Source of the DNA: Proteus terrae
GTDB taxonomy: Bacteria > Pseudomonadota > Gammaproteobacteria > Enterobacterales > Enterobacteriaceae
Direction of reading: 5' to 3'
Assembly: GCF_003144325.1 (NCBI RefSeq)
Contig: NZ_PENS01000006.1
Coordinates: forward strand, 1-64,000
Length of the DNA stretch: 64,000 bases
Below are positions 48,128 through 57,184 of this stretch, in pieces (the stretch's first letter is position 1; each line of letters begins with the position of its first letter). A program made the translations under genes and the position numbers. The notes beneath the pieces are model-generated. The model saw nothing but the letters and a program-made list of their open reading frames with translations. It searched no databases and had not been told where the DNA came from.

Positions 48128-48859
48128 ATGGCTAAAAAAATACGATTTATATTTCTTTTTTTGACTATTGCACTGATTTCTTTTTTGACTATTAATAAAT
48201 TTTTTAAAAGCTCACCATTGGCGACCTGGCACTTCTATGGCAATAATGGTGAATATATTACAGGTCATTACTACCCACCAGCAGAAGATGATGTAACAGA
48301 TGCGGTGATTTCCATTCCAGAAAAACTAGCTAAAGAAGGTTTAACAATAACACATTGGGATACTTGCAGTATTGAACTGAATATTGATAATAAAACGCTT
48401 TATATTTCTTATTTTACTAATGGCCTTATTCAAGCTTCTTTATCAACAAAAAATACATCTTACGTTGCATCAACTGAGCTGTATTTTTATCACCCTGATG
48501 ATATGCATTGGTCGATAAATCGATTAGAAGATGGAACATACAAAGGTTGGATTTGGGATAATGTTGCAAACCAGCTTATTCCTGTTCGTTATCAAGAAGA
48601 TAAAACAACAATTATTGACGGTATACAATATACTTTGATACCAGAAAGTTATTGGCTATTTCAACGCTGGGCTAATGGCGTTTTAGTGGAAGAGTACATA
48701 TTAGATGATTTACCTGCGAAAGATGGTTTTATTCCTGATATAGATAAACAACGACTGGCTCAAGCAAAAGCTGAGCTTCAAACTACCGTAAATGAATGGG
48801 TGAAACCGTTAAATTTACCATTTAAATTAATGTTGTGGGATAACTCACTTTGCAAGTGA
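48128..48859 (+). CDS. Membrane-anchored protein of unknown function
   Basis: Not firmly recognised. The 243-residue protein has an N-terminal hydrophobic anchor (about 6-24) and a long exported domain rich in Trp and Tyr (ATWHFYGNNGEYITGHYYPP, YWLFQRWANGVLVEEY). It resembles DUF2931-type exported proteins in layout but lacks a lipobox. No cysteine follows the hydrophobic stretch. Monocistronic, with a strong terminator. Confidence 0.65.
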   Translation: MAKKIRFIFLFLTIALISFLTINKFFKSSPLATWHFYGNNGEYITGHYYPPAEDDVTDAVISIPEKLAKEGLTITHWDTCSIELNIDNKTLYISYFTNGLIQASLSTKNTSYVASTELYFYHPDDMHWSINRLEDGTYKGWIWDNVANQLIPVRYQEDKTTIIDGIQYTLIPESYWLFQRWANGVLVEEYILDDLPAKDGFIPDIDKQRLAQAKAELQTTVNEWVKPLNLPFKLMLWDNSLCK

Positions 48860-48870
48860 TAATAATATGT

Positions 48871-48900
48871 GAAATGCTCCCAGAGGGTTGGGAGCATTTC
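48871..48900 (+). terminator. Hairpin after anchored unknown protein
   Basis: 12-bp perfect stem GAAATGCTCCCA/TGGGAGCATTTC with 6-nt loop, 11 bp past the stop. T tract absent. Confidence 0.75.
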
Positions 48901-49519
48901 TGACACAGAATGATTTAATTTATACTAAATAACACCATCTAATTTCATGTAAATTCCTTTTATTGAAAATTTAATTCCTTTCAAGTAGTTAACTTTTACT
49001 GCAAGAGTATAGATGAATAGAGTAAATAATTTAAATCTGATAAAAATGTTGCACAACAGGTATATATTAAAACAGTTATTTGTTTTCAATAAAAGAATAA
49101 GACATCAATTTAATAGTTATATTATTCAATAAAATTGATATTTTATATTTATATTATTTTAAATATAAAAACTTATTTATTAAATCTTGATTTTTAATAG
49201 GCTTAACTTTTAAATCCAAAACATCTCAAATAAAGTATTTAAGTTACCTTAGCATAATAGCGTGCGATATTTATTATTCACATTAGGTTAATTATGCTAG
49301 TTCTATCTAAAATAAATCTTTAAAATTAACATTAAATGCCTTAACGTGATAAAAATGAAATAAATAGCATATTTATCTCAATCTGCTCCTAAAAATTCTA
49401 GTCATTTATTTTTAGTAAAACATATTAAATAGAAATTTATCTTACATTAAGAGTTCATTAATCAAATCTTGCTTTACACTTTATTATATTGCTCAATTTT
49501 TATTTGGCTCTTATACTTT
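48901..49519. other. AT-rich gap upstream of two-component system
   Basis: About 620 bp without a convincing gene. A TATACT -10-like hexamer at 49512-49517 is the likely promoter end. The rest shows only A/T runs. Confidence 0.5.
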
Positions 49520-49536
49520 CTTAAGGCAATTTTAGG
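49520..49536. promoter_or_regulatory. PmrA/QseB-like direct repeat at two-component operon
   Basis: CTTAAG-GCAAT-TTTAGG matches the PmrA-type (C/T)TTAA(G/T)-N5 repeat at 11 of 12 positions. It would overlap the transcription start if TATACT (49512-49517) is the -10, hinting at autorepression rather than activation. Confidence 0.35.
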
Positions 49537-49547
49537 TAGGTATTATT

Positions 49548-50213
49548 ATGAATATTTTATTAGTTGAAGACGACTTACAACTTGGCAAAGCGCTTTGTCG
49601 CGGGCTTGAAATTGCAGGTTTTCAGCCATGTTGGGTCAGATTACTTGCGGATGCTCGTGTTCAATTAAACCAGCGCCCTTTTGATTTAATGTTATTAGAT
49701 TTAGGTCTACCTGATGGTGATGGGCAAGACGAACTGATTGCACTTAGAAAAAGTGGCGAGAAAATTCCAATTATCATTTTAACTGCTCGCACTCAAATTG
49801 ATAATTTAGTACAAACATTAGATTCAGGTGCAGATGATTTTTTACCAAAGCCTTTTGCTATGCCTGAGCTAATTTCTCGCGTAAAAGCGGTTAGTCGTAG
49901 AATGGCTGGTTTTTCTTCACAAATATGGTCTATTGGCGATTTACAACTTAATCCAGCAAACCATCAAGTCACTTTAAATAACGAACTGCTTTTGTTATCA
50001 GGTAAAGAATACCAACTATTATATGAATTAATGCGTAATACTGACAATGTGGTACGTAAATCAGAGTTAGAACAGCGTTTATTTGGCTTAGACGATAAAA
50101 TCGAAAGTAATTCCCTTGAAGTGCATATGCATAATTTACGAAGAAAAATAGGTAAAGAGCGCATTATCACGGTTCGTGGCGTAGGTTATTTATTAAAAAA
50201 AGAAGCTAATTAA
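49548..50213 (+). CDS. OmpR-family response regulator (QseB/PmrA-like)
   Basis: The 221-residue regulator has a receiver at 1-115 (acid pair E7-D9, phosphoacceptor D51 in LLLDLGLPDGDG, K in LPKPFAMPE) and a winged-helix DNA-binding domain at about 125-218 (LLSGKEYQLLYELM, SLEVHMHNLRRKIGKERIIT, VRGVGYLL). Sequence is about equally reminiscent of QseB, PmrA and TctD. The kinase gene begins directly after its stop codon. Confidence 0.92.
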   Translation: MNILLVEDDLQLGKALCRGLEIAGFQPCWVRLLADARVQLNQRPFDLMLLDLGLPDGDGQDELIALRKSGEKIPIIILTARTQIDNLVQTLDSGADDFLPKPFAMPELISRVKAVSRRMAGFSSQIWSIGDLQLNPANHQVTLNNELLLLSGKEYQLLYELMRNTDNVVRKSELEQRLFGLDDKIESNSLEVHMHNLRRKIGKERIITVRGVGYLLKKEAN

Positions 50214-51617
50214 ATGAAGATCCGCTCCTTCTTTATTTACACCATTGTCCTTCAGATTATCTCCATAATTATGCTTTGGGGCGTTTGGTTAGCTTGGATA
50301 CAATTTGATTATCTTGCTGAGTTCGAAAATATTTATGATAAACAGCAAGAAATTATCGCTGAGGGTTTTGCTAATGCCTTAGAGAATGTTGCTGACCAAC
50401 CGGAAGTGCTCAAAGAAATTGCACATAACTTACAAGGTATGTATATAGACGCTATGCTTAATGGTGAAGATGATGAATTACAATATTTACCTTGGTTTGT
50501 TGTCTTAGATGAAAATAGCAACCTAATTTATACTAATCGCCCTGAACTTCCCATCCCCACAAGAGTACTTTCATTAGCATCAGAAAGAGTTTCTATCGCA
50601 GGTGAAAAATGGATAATCTCTTTTAGCTGGGGAGAAAAACACAAAATAAAAGTGTTTATTGGTGAATCTGTTGAAGATAGGGGCCATGTTATAGGTAACC
50701 CTATTGAAGGCACCTTTGTGCCCTTTCTGTTTATTCTAGCAACGGTTATTGTTGCTATTTTAATTACGGCTTATTTTAGTTTACGTCCGTTAAGACAAGC
50801 TGCAGAACTTATTTCTAATCGTAAACCTCGTAACTTAACTCCCATTAATGTCGGTCAACAATTTAAAGAGATACGCCCAATCTTTAAAGAATTAAACCAG
50901 TTAATGGCAAGAATTGACGCGGCCAATATTCGTGAAAAACAATTTATGGCAGATGCTGCCCATGAATTGAGAACACCAATAGCCGCTGTTATTGCTCAAT
51001 TACACCTGCTCTCTTTAGTCGATGATCAAAAAGAGCGTGAAGAAATTATTGATGATATGAAACAATCTCTTGATAGAGCAGCGGCTCTTTCTCATCAATT
51101 GATTGATTTGGCACGATTAGAATGTGACGATTTTCCATTAAAAATAGAATCTCTTGATATCTATAACGTCATTGGTAATGCAATAGCACAACATGTTCCT
51201 TATGCAATTACTAAAAATATTGAGCTATCACTTAATGAAGGCCATGCTTTAACGCTTAAAACAGATAAACAGGCTTTACTCTCTATATTTAATAATCTGC
51301 TTGATAATGCCATCAAATATTGTCCCAAAGGTAGTCAAGTTGAGGTAACTATTGAGAATCGATACGCGGAAGGGATCCATGTTATCGTGCGTGATAATGG
51401 CCCTGGTGTCGCAAAAGAACATATCAATGTTCTATTTTCACGTTTTTACCGCGTTCCTGGCTCTAACGAAACAGGAAGTGGATTAGGTCTATCTATTGCA
51501 CAAAATCTCGCTAATAAAATTCAAGCATCGTTAATTGTGACTGAAGGACTAAATAATAAAGGGATTGGGTTTATTATTGTTCTGCCTTTAGAGGTTACAT
51601 CATCAGACAGCGATTAA
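50214..51617 (+). CDS. Sensor histidine kinase (QseC/PmrB-like)
   Basis: The 467-residue inner-membrane kinase has TM1 at about 8-29, an acidic periplasmic domain at 30-165, TM2 at about 168-190, a HAMP-like linker, DHp His250 (FMADAAHELRTPIAAVI), and HATPase motifs NNLLDNAIKYCP, DNGPGV and GSGLGLSIA. The periplasmic part contains clusters such as NGEDDELQ that could bind cations, but the signal is unknown. It directly abuts the regulator gene. Confidence 0.92.
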   Translation: MKIRSFFIYTIVLQIISIIMLWGVWLAWIQFDYLAEFENIYDKQQEIIAEGFANALENVADQPEVLKEIAHNLQGMYIDAMLNGEDDELQYLPWFVVLDENSNLIYTNRPELPIPTRVLSLASERVSIAGEKWIISFSWGEKHKIKVFIGESVEDRGHVIGNPIEGTFVPFLFILATVIVAILITAYFSLRPLRQAAELISNRKPRNLTPINVGQQFKEIRPIFKELNQLMARIDAANIREKQFMADAAHELRTPIAAVIAQLHLLSLVDDQKEREEIIDDMKQSLDRAAALSHQLIDLARLECDDFPLKIESLDIYNVIGNAIAQHVPYAITKNIELSLNEGHALTLKTDKQALLSIFNNLLDNAIKYCPKGSQVEVTIENRYAEGIHVIVRDNGPGVAKEHINVLFSRFYRVPGSNETGSGLGLSIAQNLANKIQASLIVTEGLNNKGIGFIIVLPLEVTSSDSD

Positions 51618-51643
51618 TAGATAGCTAACTGATATTCCATAAT

Positions 51644-51667
51644 AAAGGAGGATATTGTACCTCCTTT
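51644..51667 (+). terminator. Terminator after two-component operon
   Basis: 8-bp stem AAAGGAGG/CCTCCTTT followed by TTATTTTATT; also close to the convergent azlD stop. Confidence 0.85.
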
Positions 51668-51699
51668 TTATTTTATTACGGTAATACCCTAAAGGGAGA

Positions 51700-52026
51700 T
51701 TATCCCCAAAGATTAATTAACCAACGTAAACCTGCTGTTACTATTGCGGCACTCAGTACAATCATAATAAAAGGCTTTTTCTGCCAAGTAAGTACGCCTG
51801 CTACACCCACACCAATAACTTTTGAGATATCAGCAAGTTGGTCACCATCAAAAAATGTCGATGTCATCGCCACTGAAAACAGAATAACAATCGCCGACAA
51901 TGAGAGGATCTCTTTAACTCTCTCTGACACCCCCGCTTTATTGTTGAGTAATATGCCGGAAAGACGCATGGCGTATGTACCGACAGCAAGAATAATAATT
52001 CCTGTAATAATAGGTGCCGTGGACAT
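51700..52026 (-). CDS. azlD: AzlD family branched-chain amino acid export subunit
   Basis: This 108-residue small membrane partner of AzlC has four TM segments and the family start TGIIILAVGTYAMRLSG. AzlCD-type pairs export branched-chain amino acids or analogues. The start overlaps the azlC stop as TAATG, so translation is coupled. Confidence 0.88.
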   Translation of the reverse strand: MSTAPIITGIIILAVGTYAMRLSGILLNNKAGVSERVKEILSLSAIVILFSVAMTSTFFDGDQLADISKVIGVGVAGVLTWQKKPFIMIVLSAAIVTAGLRWLINLWG

Positions 52027-52688
52027 TATATTTTCCTTATCACGAACAATACGCCAAATAGTGATAATAAAACGGGGAGCCCAACAGGGAGGAATAATGT
52101 GGTTGCAAGTGCAATGATGCTTCCTATTATTGCTGCATGGCGTGTTAGTTTATTTTTTAATGCCGGTAAACTTAATGCGAGAATGATGGCTGGGAACATT
52201 GCATCTAGCCCTAACATCTTTATATCTACAATAAATGACCCTAAGTAAACACCAAGCATAGTTCCTAAAGGCCAAACCAGTAAAATACCCAACCCACAAG
52301 CCCAAAATGCTAATTTATTTTGTTCAGCAGTACGTTGAGATAAACCAAATACAACACTTTCATCATTTAATATATGAAAACCTAATAATGATTTAAGCCC
52401 TTTTCCCGGTAAATCTTTTACGGCCATACTAAAAGGAATATGTCGTGCATTGACCATTAATCCAGCAAGAGCTGCATATATTGCACTTCCTCCCATCGCC
52501 ACAACGCCAATAAAAAGAAATTCGGAAGCACCCGCTAAAACAAAAATGGATAACACCAACGGTACCCAAAAATCAAAACCTTGGGTATGTGCTAATGCAC
52601 CATAAGAGATACCGACGATACCATCTGCTAATGAAACAAGCACAATATCTCTAAGTACGTTATTATCAAGACGACTGTTAATTTCCAT
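52026..52688 (-). CDS. azlC: AzlC family branched-chain amino acid exporter
   Basis: The 220-residue inner-membrane permease has the AzlC features VSLADGIVGISYGALAH, GASEFLFIG and LMVNARHIPFSMAV, with six to eight TM segments. It forms an operon with azlD and is transcribed away from an XRE-cupin regulator 85 bp upstream, which likely controls it. In E. coli the YgaZ/YgaH pair is the counterpart. Confidence 0.9.
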   Translation of the reverse strand: MEINSRLDNNVLRDIVLVSLADGIVGISYGALAHTQGFDFWVPLVLSIFVLAGASEFLFIGVVAMGGSAIYAALAGLMVNARHIPFSMAVKDLPGKGLKSLLGFHILNDESVVFGLSQRTAEQNKLAFWACGLGILLVWPLGTMLGVYLGSFIVDIKMLGLDAMFPAIILALSLPALKNKLTRHAAIIGSIIALATTLFLPVGLPVLLSLFGVLFVIRKI

Positions 52689-52715
52689 AGAATGTAGTAT
52701 TTTTTATCGAACCAT

Positions 52716-52735
52716 TCGTTCATTATGTTGAACGA
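52716..52735. promoter_or_regulatory. Candidate operator between azlC and XRE regulator
   Basis: TCGTTCA-N6-TGAACGA is a perfect 7-bp inverted repeat placed in the 85-bp divergent promoter gap. Probably the binding site of the neighbouring XRE regulator. Confidence 0.55.
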
Positions 52736-52773
52736 CTTATTTTTTTGCAAGATGATTTTTGAAGGAATCTATG

Positions 52774-53334
52774 ATGTCATCGCCTTGTGCGCCTATTGAA
52801 ATTATTTCTCAAGCACTGGCTAGAGAAAGAAAAAAAGCGGGCCTTTCACTTGCTGAAATAGCAAGACGAGCCGGTGTTGCAAAATCAACATTATCTCAAT
52901 TAGAAGCAGGACAGGGAAATCCAAGTATTGAAACACTTTGGGCAATTTGTGTTGCGTTAAACATCCCTTTTTCTCAACTTATTTCAGCGCCACAGCCTGA
53001 AGTGAAGGTAATACGTAAAGGTGATGGCTTTAAAATTAGCGCAGAAAAAGCCTATTACCATGCTTTTTTACTTTCATCCTGTCCAATGGGTGCTAAACGA
53101 GATATATACACGGTAATTGCACAGCCGGGAAAAGATAGAGTTTCAGATCCCCACAGTAAGAATGTCACTGAACATATTATTATTATCAGTGGCAGTGCAA
53201 TGGTAGGCACTTTAGATGATCAACAAGAATTACAACCTGGTGATTATATTTGCTATCCTGGTGATGTCACTCATGTATTACGAGCTTTAGAACCTGACAC
53301 AACCGCCGTCATGATTATTGAACATCATAATTAA
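52774..53334 (+). CDS. XRE family regulator with cupin domain
   Basis: The 186-residue regulator has an N-terminal HTH_3 domain (about 10-62; GLSLAEIARRAGVAKSTLSQ, GNPSIETLWAICVALNIP) and a C-terminal cupin (about 105-180; EHIIIISGSAMVGTLDDQQ, LQPGDYICYPGDVTHVLRA). Such proteins sense small ligands and repress neighbouring transport genes. Start taken at 52774 (AAGGA 7 nt upstream); ATG at 52771 is equally possible. Divergent from azlCD. Confidence 0.9.
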   Translation: MSSPCAPIEIISQALARERKKAGLSLAEIARRAGVAKSTLSQLEAGQGNPSIETLWAICVALNIPFSQLISAPQPEVKVIRKGDGFKISAEKAYYHAFLLSSCPMGAKRDIYTVIAQPGKDRVSDPHSKNVTEHIIIISGSAMVGTLDDQQELQPGDYICYPGDVTHVLRALEPDTTAVMIIEHHN

Positions 53335-53350
53335 CATAATAAAATCATGA

Positions 53351-53402
53351 ATTTACCGCACTGCCACACTACCATCGACATCCCAAAAGCAGTGCGATAA
53401 AT
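53351..53402. terminator. Bidirectional hairpin between XRE and dat genes
   Basis: 14-bp arms with one mismatch (53351-53364 with 53389-53402) around a 24-nt loop, between convergent genes. Confidence 0.6.
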
Positions 53403-53428
53403 TTGATAAAGAATATCTGCTTATTCAA

Positions 53429-54283
53429 TTACTTCTTAAGTGCTTTATCAAGGTAGATCTCTCGTAGCCGTTGAGATAAATGCCCAACCTTTCCCTGATT
53501 TATATCTTCATTATCGATTGAAACAACTGGCCAAATTAATGTGGTTGCTGAACTAATAAAAGCTTCTTTTGCTTTTTTCGCTTCATCAAGCGTAAATAGA
53601 CGTTCTGTTATTTTAAGCCCTTCTTCTTGCGCTAACTGAATAATCGCTTGGCGGGTAATACCGGGTAAAATATTCTGACTCAATGGCCGTGTAATAATTT
53701 CATTATCGTGATTAACAATAAAGAAGTTACTTGAACTCCCTTCTGTTATATAGCCATCTTTAATTAAAATAGCATCATCAGCACCTTGTTGATGTGCATG
53801 GTGTTTTGCTAAACATGCCGCTAATAATGCCACTGTTTTAATATCACAACGTTGCCAGCGAATATCTTCAACGCTCACTACCGAAATACCTTTTTTTGCA
53901 TTGGGATGGTTAATGACTGTGGAGTGCTGAACAAAAGCAACTATTGTAGAAGGAACAGATGAAGCCGGAAAATCAAAAAAACGAGAGGAATCAGTACCTC
54001 GTGTTATTTGTAAATAGATAAGCCCTTCATGGAGGTTATTTTTTTCGATAAGTTGATGATGAACATCAATTAGTTGCTCTTTAGTAATAGAAAGCGATAG
54101 AGCTAATTCTTTGCATGAACGCTGTAAGCGTTGAAAATGCCCATTAAAGTCAATGAGCTGACCATCAATAACGGCAGTAACTTCATAAACGGCATCTGCA
54201 AATAAAAAACCACGGTCAAAAACAGATATTCTAGCCTGCTCTTTAGGTACAAAGTGACTGTTTAAATACACGATATCAGACAT
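53429..54283 (-). CDS. dat: D-amino acid aminotransferase (class IV PLP)
   Basis: This fold-type IV aminotransferase has 284 residues; Dat enzymes make D-Glu or D-Ala from D-amino acid donors. Signatures are FDRGFLFADAVYEV at the start, the PLP lysine K149 in CDIKTVALLAA, EGSSSNFFIV and ITRPLSQNILPGITRQ. A branched-chain or ADC lyase activity within class IV is possible, but the DAAT-type motifs favour Dat. Confidence 0.88.
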   Translation of the reverse strand: MSDIVYLNSHFVPKEQARISVFDRGFLFADAVYEVTAVIDGQLIDFNGHFQRLQRSCKELALSLSITKEQLIDVHHQLIEKNNLHEGLIYLQITRGTDSSRFFDFPASSVPSTIVAFVQHSTVINHPNAKKGISVVSVEDIRWQRCDIKTVALLAACLAKHHAHQQGADDAILIKDGYITEGSSSNFFIVNHDNEIITRPLSQNILPGITRQAIIQLAQEEGLKITERLFTLDEAKKAKEAFISSATTLIWPVVSIDNEDINQGKVGHLSQRLREIYLDKALKK

Positions 54284-54476
54284 TTTACCTCCGTTATAAA
54301 TTTTATTAACAATTTATCTCAATCCACTACCTTACTCTTTCAGTTTTCTATTTTAAAGACAATCTTCCACACCCCTACCCCTTTTTAATTATAGTTTTAT
54401 GTAACTAAGCCATGTTATATAAGCAGAAATTGCTATAATTTAACTTATGTACCAAATATAAGGATAAGAGGTGGCT

Positions 54477-55055
54477 ATGTTAGATATTAATAAAAATAAT
54501 TTATCTCAGCTAACAGAGAAACTGGTTAAAAAACAATGTACTTTAATGACTGTTATTGCCACATTGGGTTTCATTGCAGGTTTTATCTGTATTATTAACC
54601 CACTTTCTTCTGGCATTGTTATCAGCGTATTACTCGGTATTGTATTTTTTGCCTGTGCAATATCCAGCATTATTGGTGGTTTTAATGCTCAAATCTCTTC
54701 TGGTTGGTCAATGTTGATCACATTATTGGCGGGTTTTATTTATCTCCTGCTTGGCTATATTTTTGTCACCGACCCACTAAAAGGTATGCTTAGCCTCGCC
54801 TTTTTTATCGGCTTTTTATTTATTTTTGCAGGAATATTACGTTTAAATATAGGTTTTAAACAGATCAAAGATAATTTTTATGGCTGGTTTAATATCTTGG
54901 TGGGATTTTTAGATTTAGTGATTGCCTATTTCTTGCTTGCTTTCGGCCCTGAAACCTCTGTGGCATTAGTTATGGCATTGATTGGTATACAACTCATTTT
55001 AAGTTCTATCACAATATTATCGATAATCAGTGCAATAAAAAGAATGACCCATTAA
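54477..55055 (+). CDS. HdeD family membrane protein
   Basis: The 192-residue inner-membrane protein has six TM helices arranged as three hairpins. The DUF308 repeat pattern is visible in GFIAGFICIINPLSSGIVIS, IYLLLGYIFVTDPLKGMLSL and GFLDLVIAYFLLAFGPETS. HdeD contributes to acid resistance in E. coli at high density; the role here is inferred. ATG at 54477 preferred to a GTG at 54471. Confidence 0.85.
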   Translation: MLDINKNNLSQLTEKLVKKQCTLMTVIATLGFIAGFICIINPLSSGIVISVLLGIVFFACAISSIIGGFNAQISSGWSMLITLLAGFIYLLLGYIFVTDPLKGMLSLAFFIGFLFIFAGILRLNIGFKQIKDNFYGWFNILVGFLDLVIAYFLLAFGPETSVALVMALIGIQLILSSITILSIISAIKRMTH

Positions 55056-55098
55056 TTGACTATTCAGTAATAATAATCTCATCCATTTTATATAGACT

Positions 55099-55120
55099 AA
55101 GAGCCACATAAGTGGCTCTT
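55099..55120. terminator. Bidirectional terminator
   Basis: 9-bp perfect stem AAGAGCCAC/GTGGCTCTT with 4-nt loop between convergent HdeD-like and unknown genes; flanked by T-rich sequence on the plus strand. Confidence 0.75.
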
Positions 55121-55146
55121 AATTTATGGAAAACGAAGCAGAGACA

Positions 55147-56766
55147 TCAAGCACAAGGTAAGCGCAGAGATACCGTATACATATTTTCTCCGCAAAGGTA
55201 GCAATTGCCTGTATTTTCAAAAACCATCACTTGAATACCTAATTGTCCGACTTCAATATTTGGCAACGCATCTGACAAAATACTTTCTAAAGCTGGCTCA
55301 AGTAATTCGACAATATTAACAGGATCATTATTTGCCGTTGTATCATACAAGAAATTCCCTAAACGAGGATCATCAGCATAAATTTCCAGTGTAGAACGAT
55401 ACACTAACGTTCTTTCACTACTATTTACTTTAGAGTAGCCATTAAAGATGATAACCATTTTTTGGATATTCATTTTAGCAACTCGGTTCTTAATCTGTAA
55501 ACATAGTGAAGGTACAAGCCTGATATTTACAGAGTTAAAATAGCGATCACAAATTTGTGGAATAGTGACACTTACACAAGGTTTTGGTGCAATATTTTTA
55601 ATTTGCTTACTGCACTCCCCCGTTAAAGAGTTATCGACAATAATACGCTCACGGCGAGAGAAACAAATATTATCAAAGATATCAACCGTAAAGAAAGAGA
55701 TGTAATGAATACCATTAGTTAGCATTTGATTTTCCAGCCTTACCGAAACTGCTGACTTATCAGTACAAGGCAACATTTTTAATTGGTCATTAAAATAAAA
55801 ACCAACCTGTGTGCTTTCGCTAATATCACGTCCTAAAATTAGGTTTGCATTCACACAATAATTTTCGCTGTGATAGCTTAAAATACCATTAAGTGTTGCT
55901 GGAACTTTTGGCGATGGTAATTTTTCCGTTGTCATTTCAACATAGTAATCTCTTGATTTAAGAGATTTAGTTGGGTCTTCGCTATTTTCAGATTCAGCAT
56001 AAAAAATAGCAATTTGTTTAGGTTCACTCTTTTTAAATTTCACTTTAAAGTTCGCGATACCATATTTATTGGTTTTCCCAACATTAATTTTTTCACCATC
56101 AGCGTTATAAACTTCTGGCTCAACCCCTAAGGTACTATTATCAGCATTATAGACGAGCCTTACCTCTTTATTTGAAACATCTTCTCCTTCTTTATCCTGT
56201 AAATGCACTACAAAACTTTTAGACACACTTTCCCATTTACTCGGCCATTGCATAGATTCCGAACGTATTGTCAGTAAGTCATCAAACTTCTCACAGTTAG
56301 TCGCAATGCAATCAGTATTAGGATTAGGCTTTGTAGGCGTAACTCGAATTTGAATCGGCGTTGCATAATACACAATGCTTTCATCATCTTCATCTTTTAA
56401 TATCAATTGCAATGACGCCACACCATTACGATTTCCCGTTAAAGAAATCTCTGTTTTATTATTATCCACTATCGTAATGTAGACATCTTTATTATTAGGT
56501 AAAACTAAAATCCCTTTAGGGCTTGTACGCCATTCGGCTAAACGCAGATTAATCCCCGTTACAATAACCTCATATTTGATGACTCTATTTATTTTGACTT
56601 CGTTATCAGCTTCATCGGGTGATAATTTGATTTGATTAAATTCAATTTCCACATCATCATCAACAACTTGTGATTGTGCATTATAAATAGGGGGCTGAAA
56701 AGCCAGAGTGTCCTTCTCACCTTGTATAATTTTTTGTAAGCGTTCTTCTTTTGTTTCGATATTCAT
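55147..56766 (-). CDS. Large unrecognised beta-rich protein with Ig-like segments
   Basis: The 539-residue protein was not assigned to a family. The beta-rich sequence has at least two segments like bacterial Ig (invasin/Big_1) domains, at about 45-145 and 185-285 (KSFVVHLQDKEGEDVSNKEV, NKYGIANFKVKF). A cysteine-containing C-terminal part follows from about 300, with cysteines in pairs such as CYLCGEN. No signal peptide or TM segment is visible at the N-terminus (MNIETKEERLQKII), which is odd for Ig-like surface proteins. Monocistronic, behind 600 bp of regulatory DNA. Confidence 0.7.
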   Translation of the reverse strand: MNIETKEERLQKIIQGEKDTLAFQPPIYNAQSQVVDDDVEIEFNQIKLSPDEADNEVKINRVIKYEVIVTGINLRLAEWRTSPKGILVLPNNKDVYITIVDNNKTEISLTGNRNGVASLQLILKDEDDESIVYYATPIQIRVTPTKPNPNTDCIATNCEKFDDLLTIRSESMQWPSKWESVSKSFVVHLQDKEGEDVSNKEVRLVYNADNSTLGVEPEVYNADGEKINVGKTNKYGIANFKVKFKKSEPKQIAIFYAESENSEDPTKSLKSRDYYVEMTTEKLPSPKVPATLNGILSYHSENYCVNANLILGRDISESTQVGFYFNDQLKMLPCTDKSAVSVRLENQMLTNGIHYISFFTVDIFDNICFSRRERIIVDNSLTGECSKQIKNIAPKPCVSVTIPQICDRYFNSVNIRLVPSLCLQIKNRVAKMNIQKMVIIFNGYSKVNSSERTLVYRSTLEIYADDPRLGNFLYDTTANNDPVNIVELLEPALESILSDALPNIEVGQLGIQVMVFENTGNCYLCGENMYTVSLRLPCA

Positions 56767-57014
56767 TGAGTGATTTCCTTTCTTTTTCCGATTCCATTTT
56801 TAGCTTAAAGCAAAAACTTTGAGTGAAAATCACAATAGAAAAAAGTCAACTAAGTATTGTTGTTAGATGGAAGAAATAAATACTTAATAAACAATAAGAT
56901 AAAAAATACCCCTAATAAAACCATCCCTAATTGAGCGCTAAAAAATGCCTTTAATATAAAAATAATTTAAATTTTAAAATATTTTTGTATAAAGCTATTG
57001 ACTGTTATGGAAAT

Positions 57015-57028
57015 GTGATTAAAATCAA
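57015..57028. promoter_or_regulatory. FNR-like site
   Basis: GTGAT-TAAA-ATCAA differs from the FNR consensus TTGAT-N4-ATCAA at one position. It lies 28 bp centre to centre from a perfect CRP site and upstream of a 24-codon ORF. Confidence 0.5.
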
Positions 57029-57042
57029 TCTTAGAAAATATT

Positions 57043-57058
57043 TGTGACGTGAATCACA
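57043..57058. promoter_or_regulatory. CRP site
   Basis: TGTGA-CGTGAA-TCACA has both half-sites perfect. It ends only 22 bp before a small ORF start, so CRP would act on a promoter reading away from it or repress. Confidence 0.65.
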
Positions 57059-57080
57059 TTTTATTAATAGGATACTTAAC

Positions 57081-57155
57081 ATGAAATCAATGACTTCTTT
57101 TATTACTCACCTGCACCAAGTTGTTGTACAATTATCATCAACTCGTTTACTGTAA
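57081..57155 (+). CDS. Possible 24-residue peptide (small protein or leader)
   Basis: ATG at 57081 with AGGA 8 nt upstream opens a 24-codon frame beginning MKSMTSFITHLHQVVV and ending RLL. It is His- and Val-containing and mildly hydrophobic. A 14-bp terminator follows 30 nt later, so this is a compact transcription unit under CRP/FNR-like sites. It is either a small protein, a leader peptide whose terminator attenuates ybdG, or part of a regulatory RNA. Confidence 0.4.
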   Translation: MKSMTSFITHLHQVVVQLSSTRLL

Positions 57156-57184
57156 TTATTTGATTTAAAAATAAAATGCAGCAT

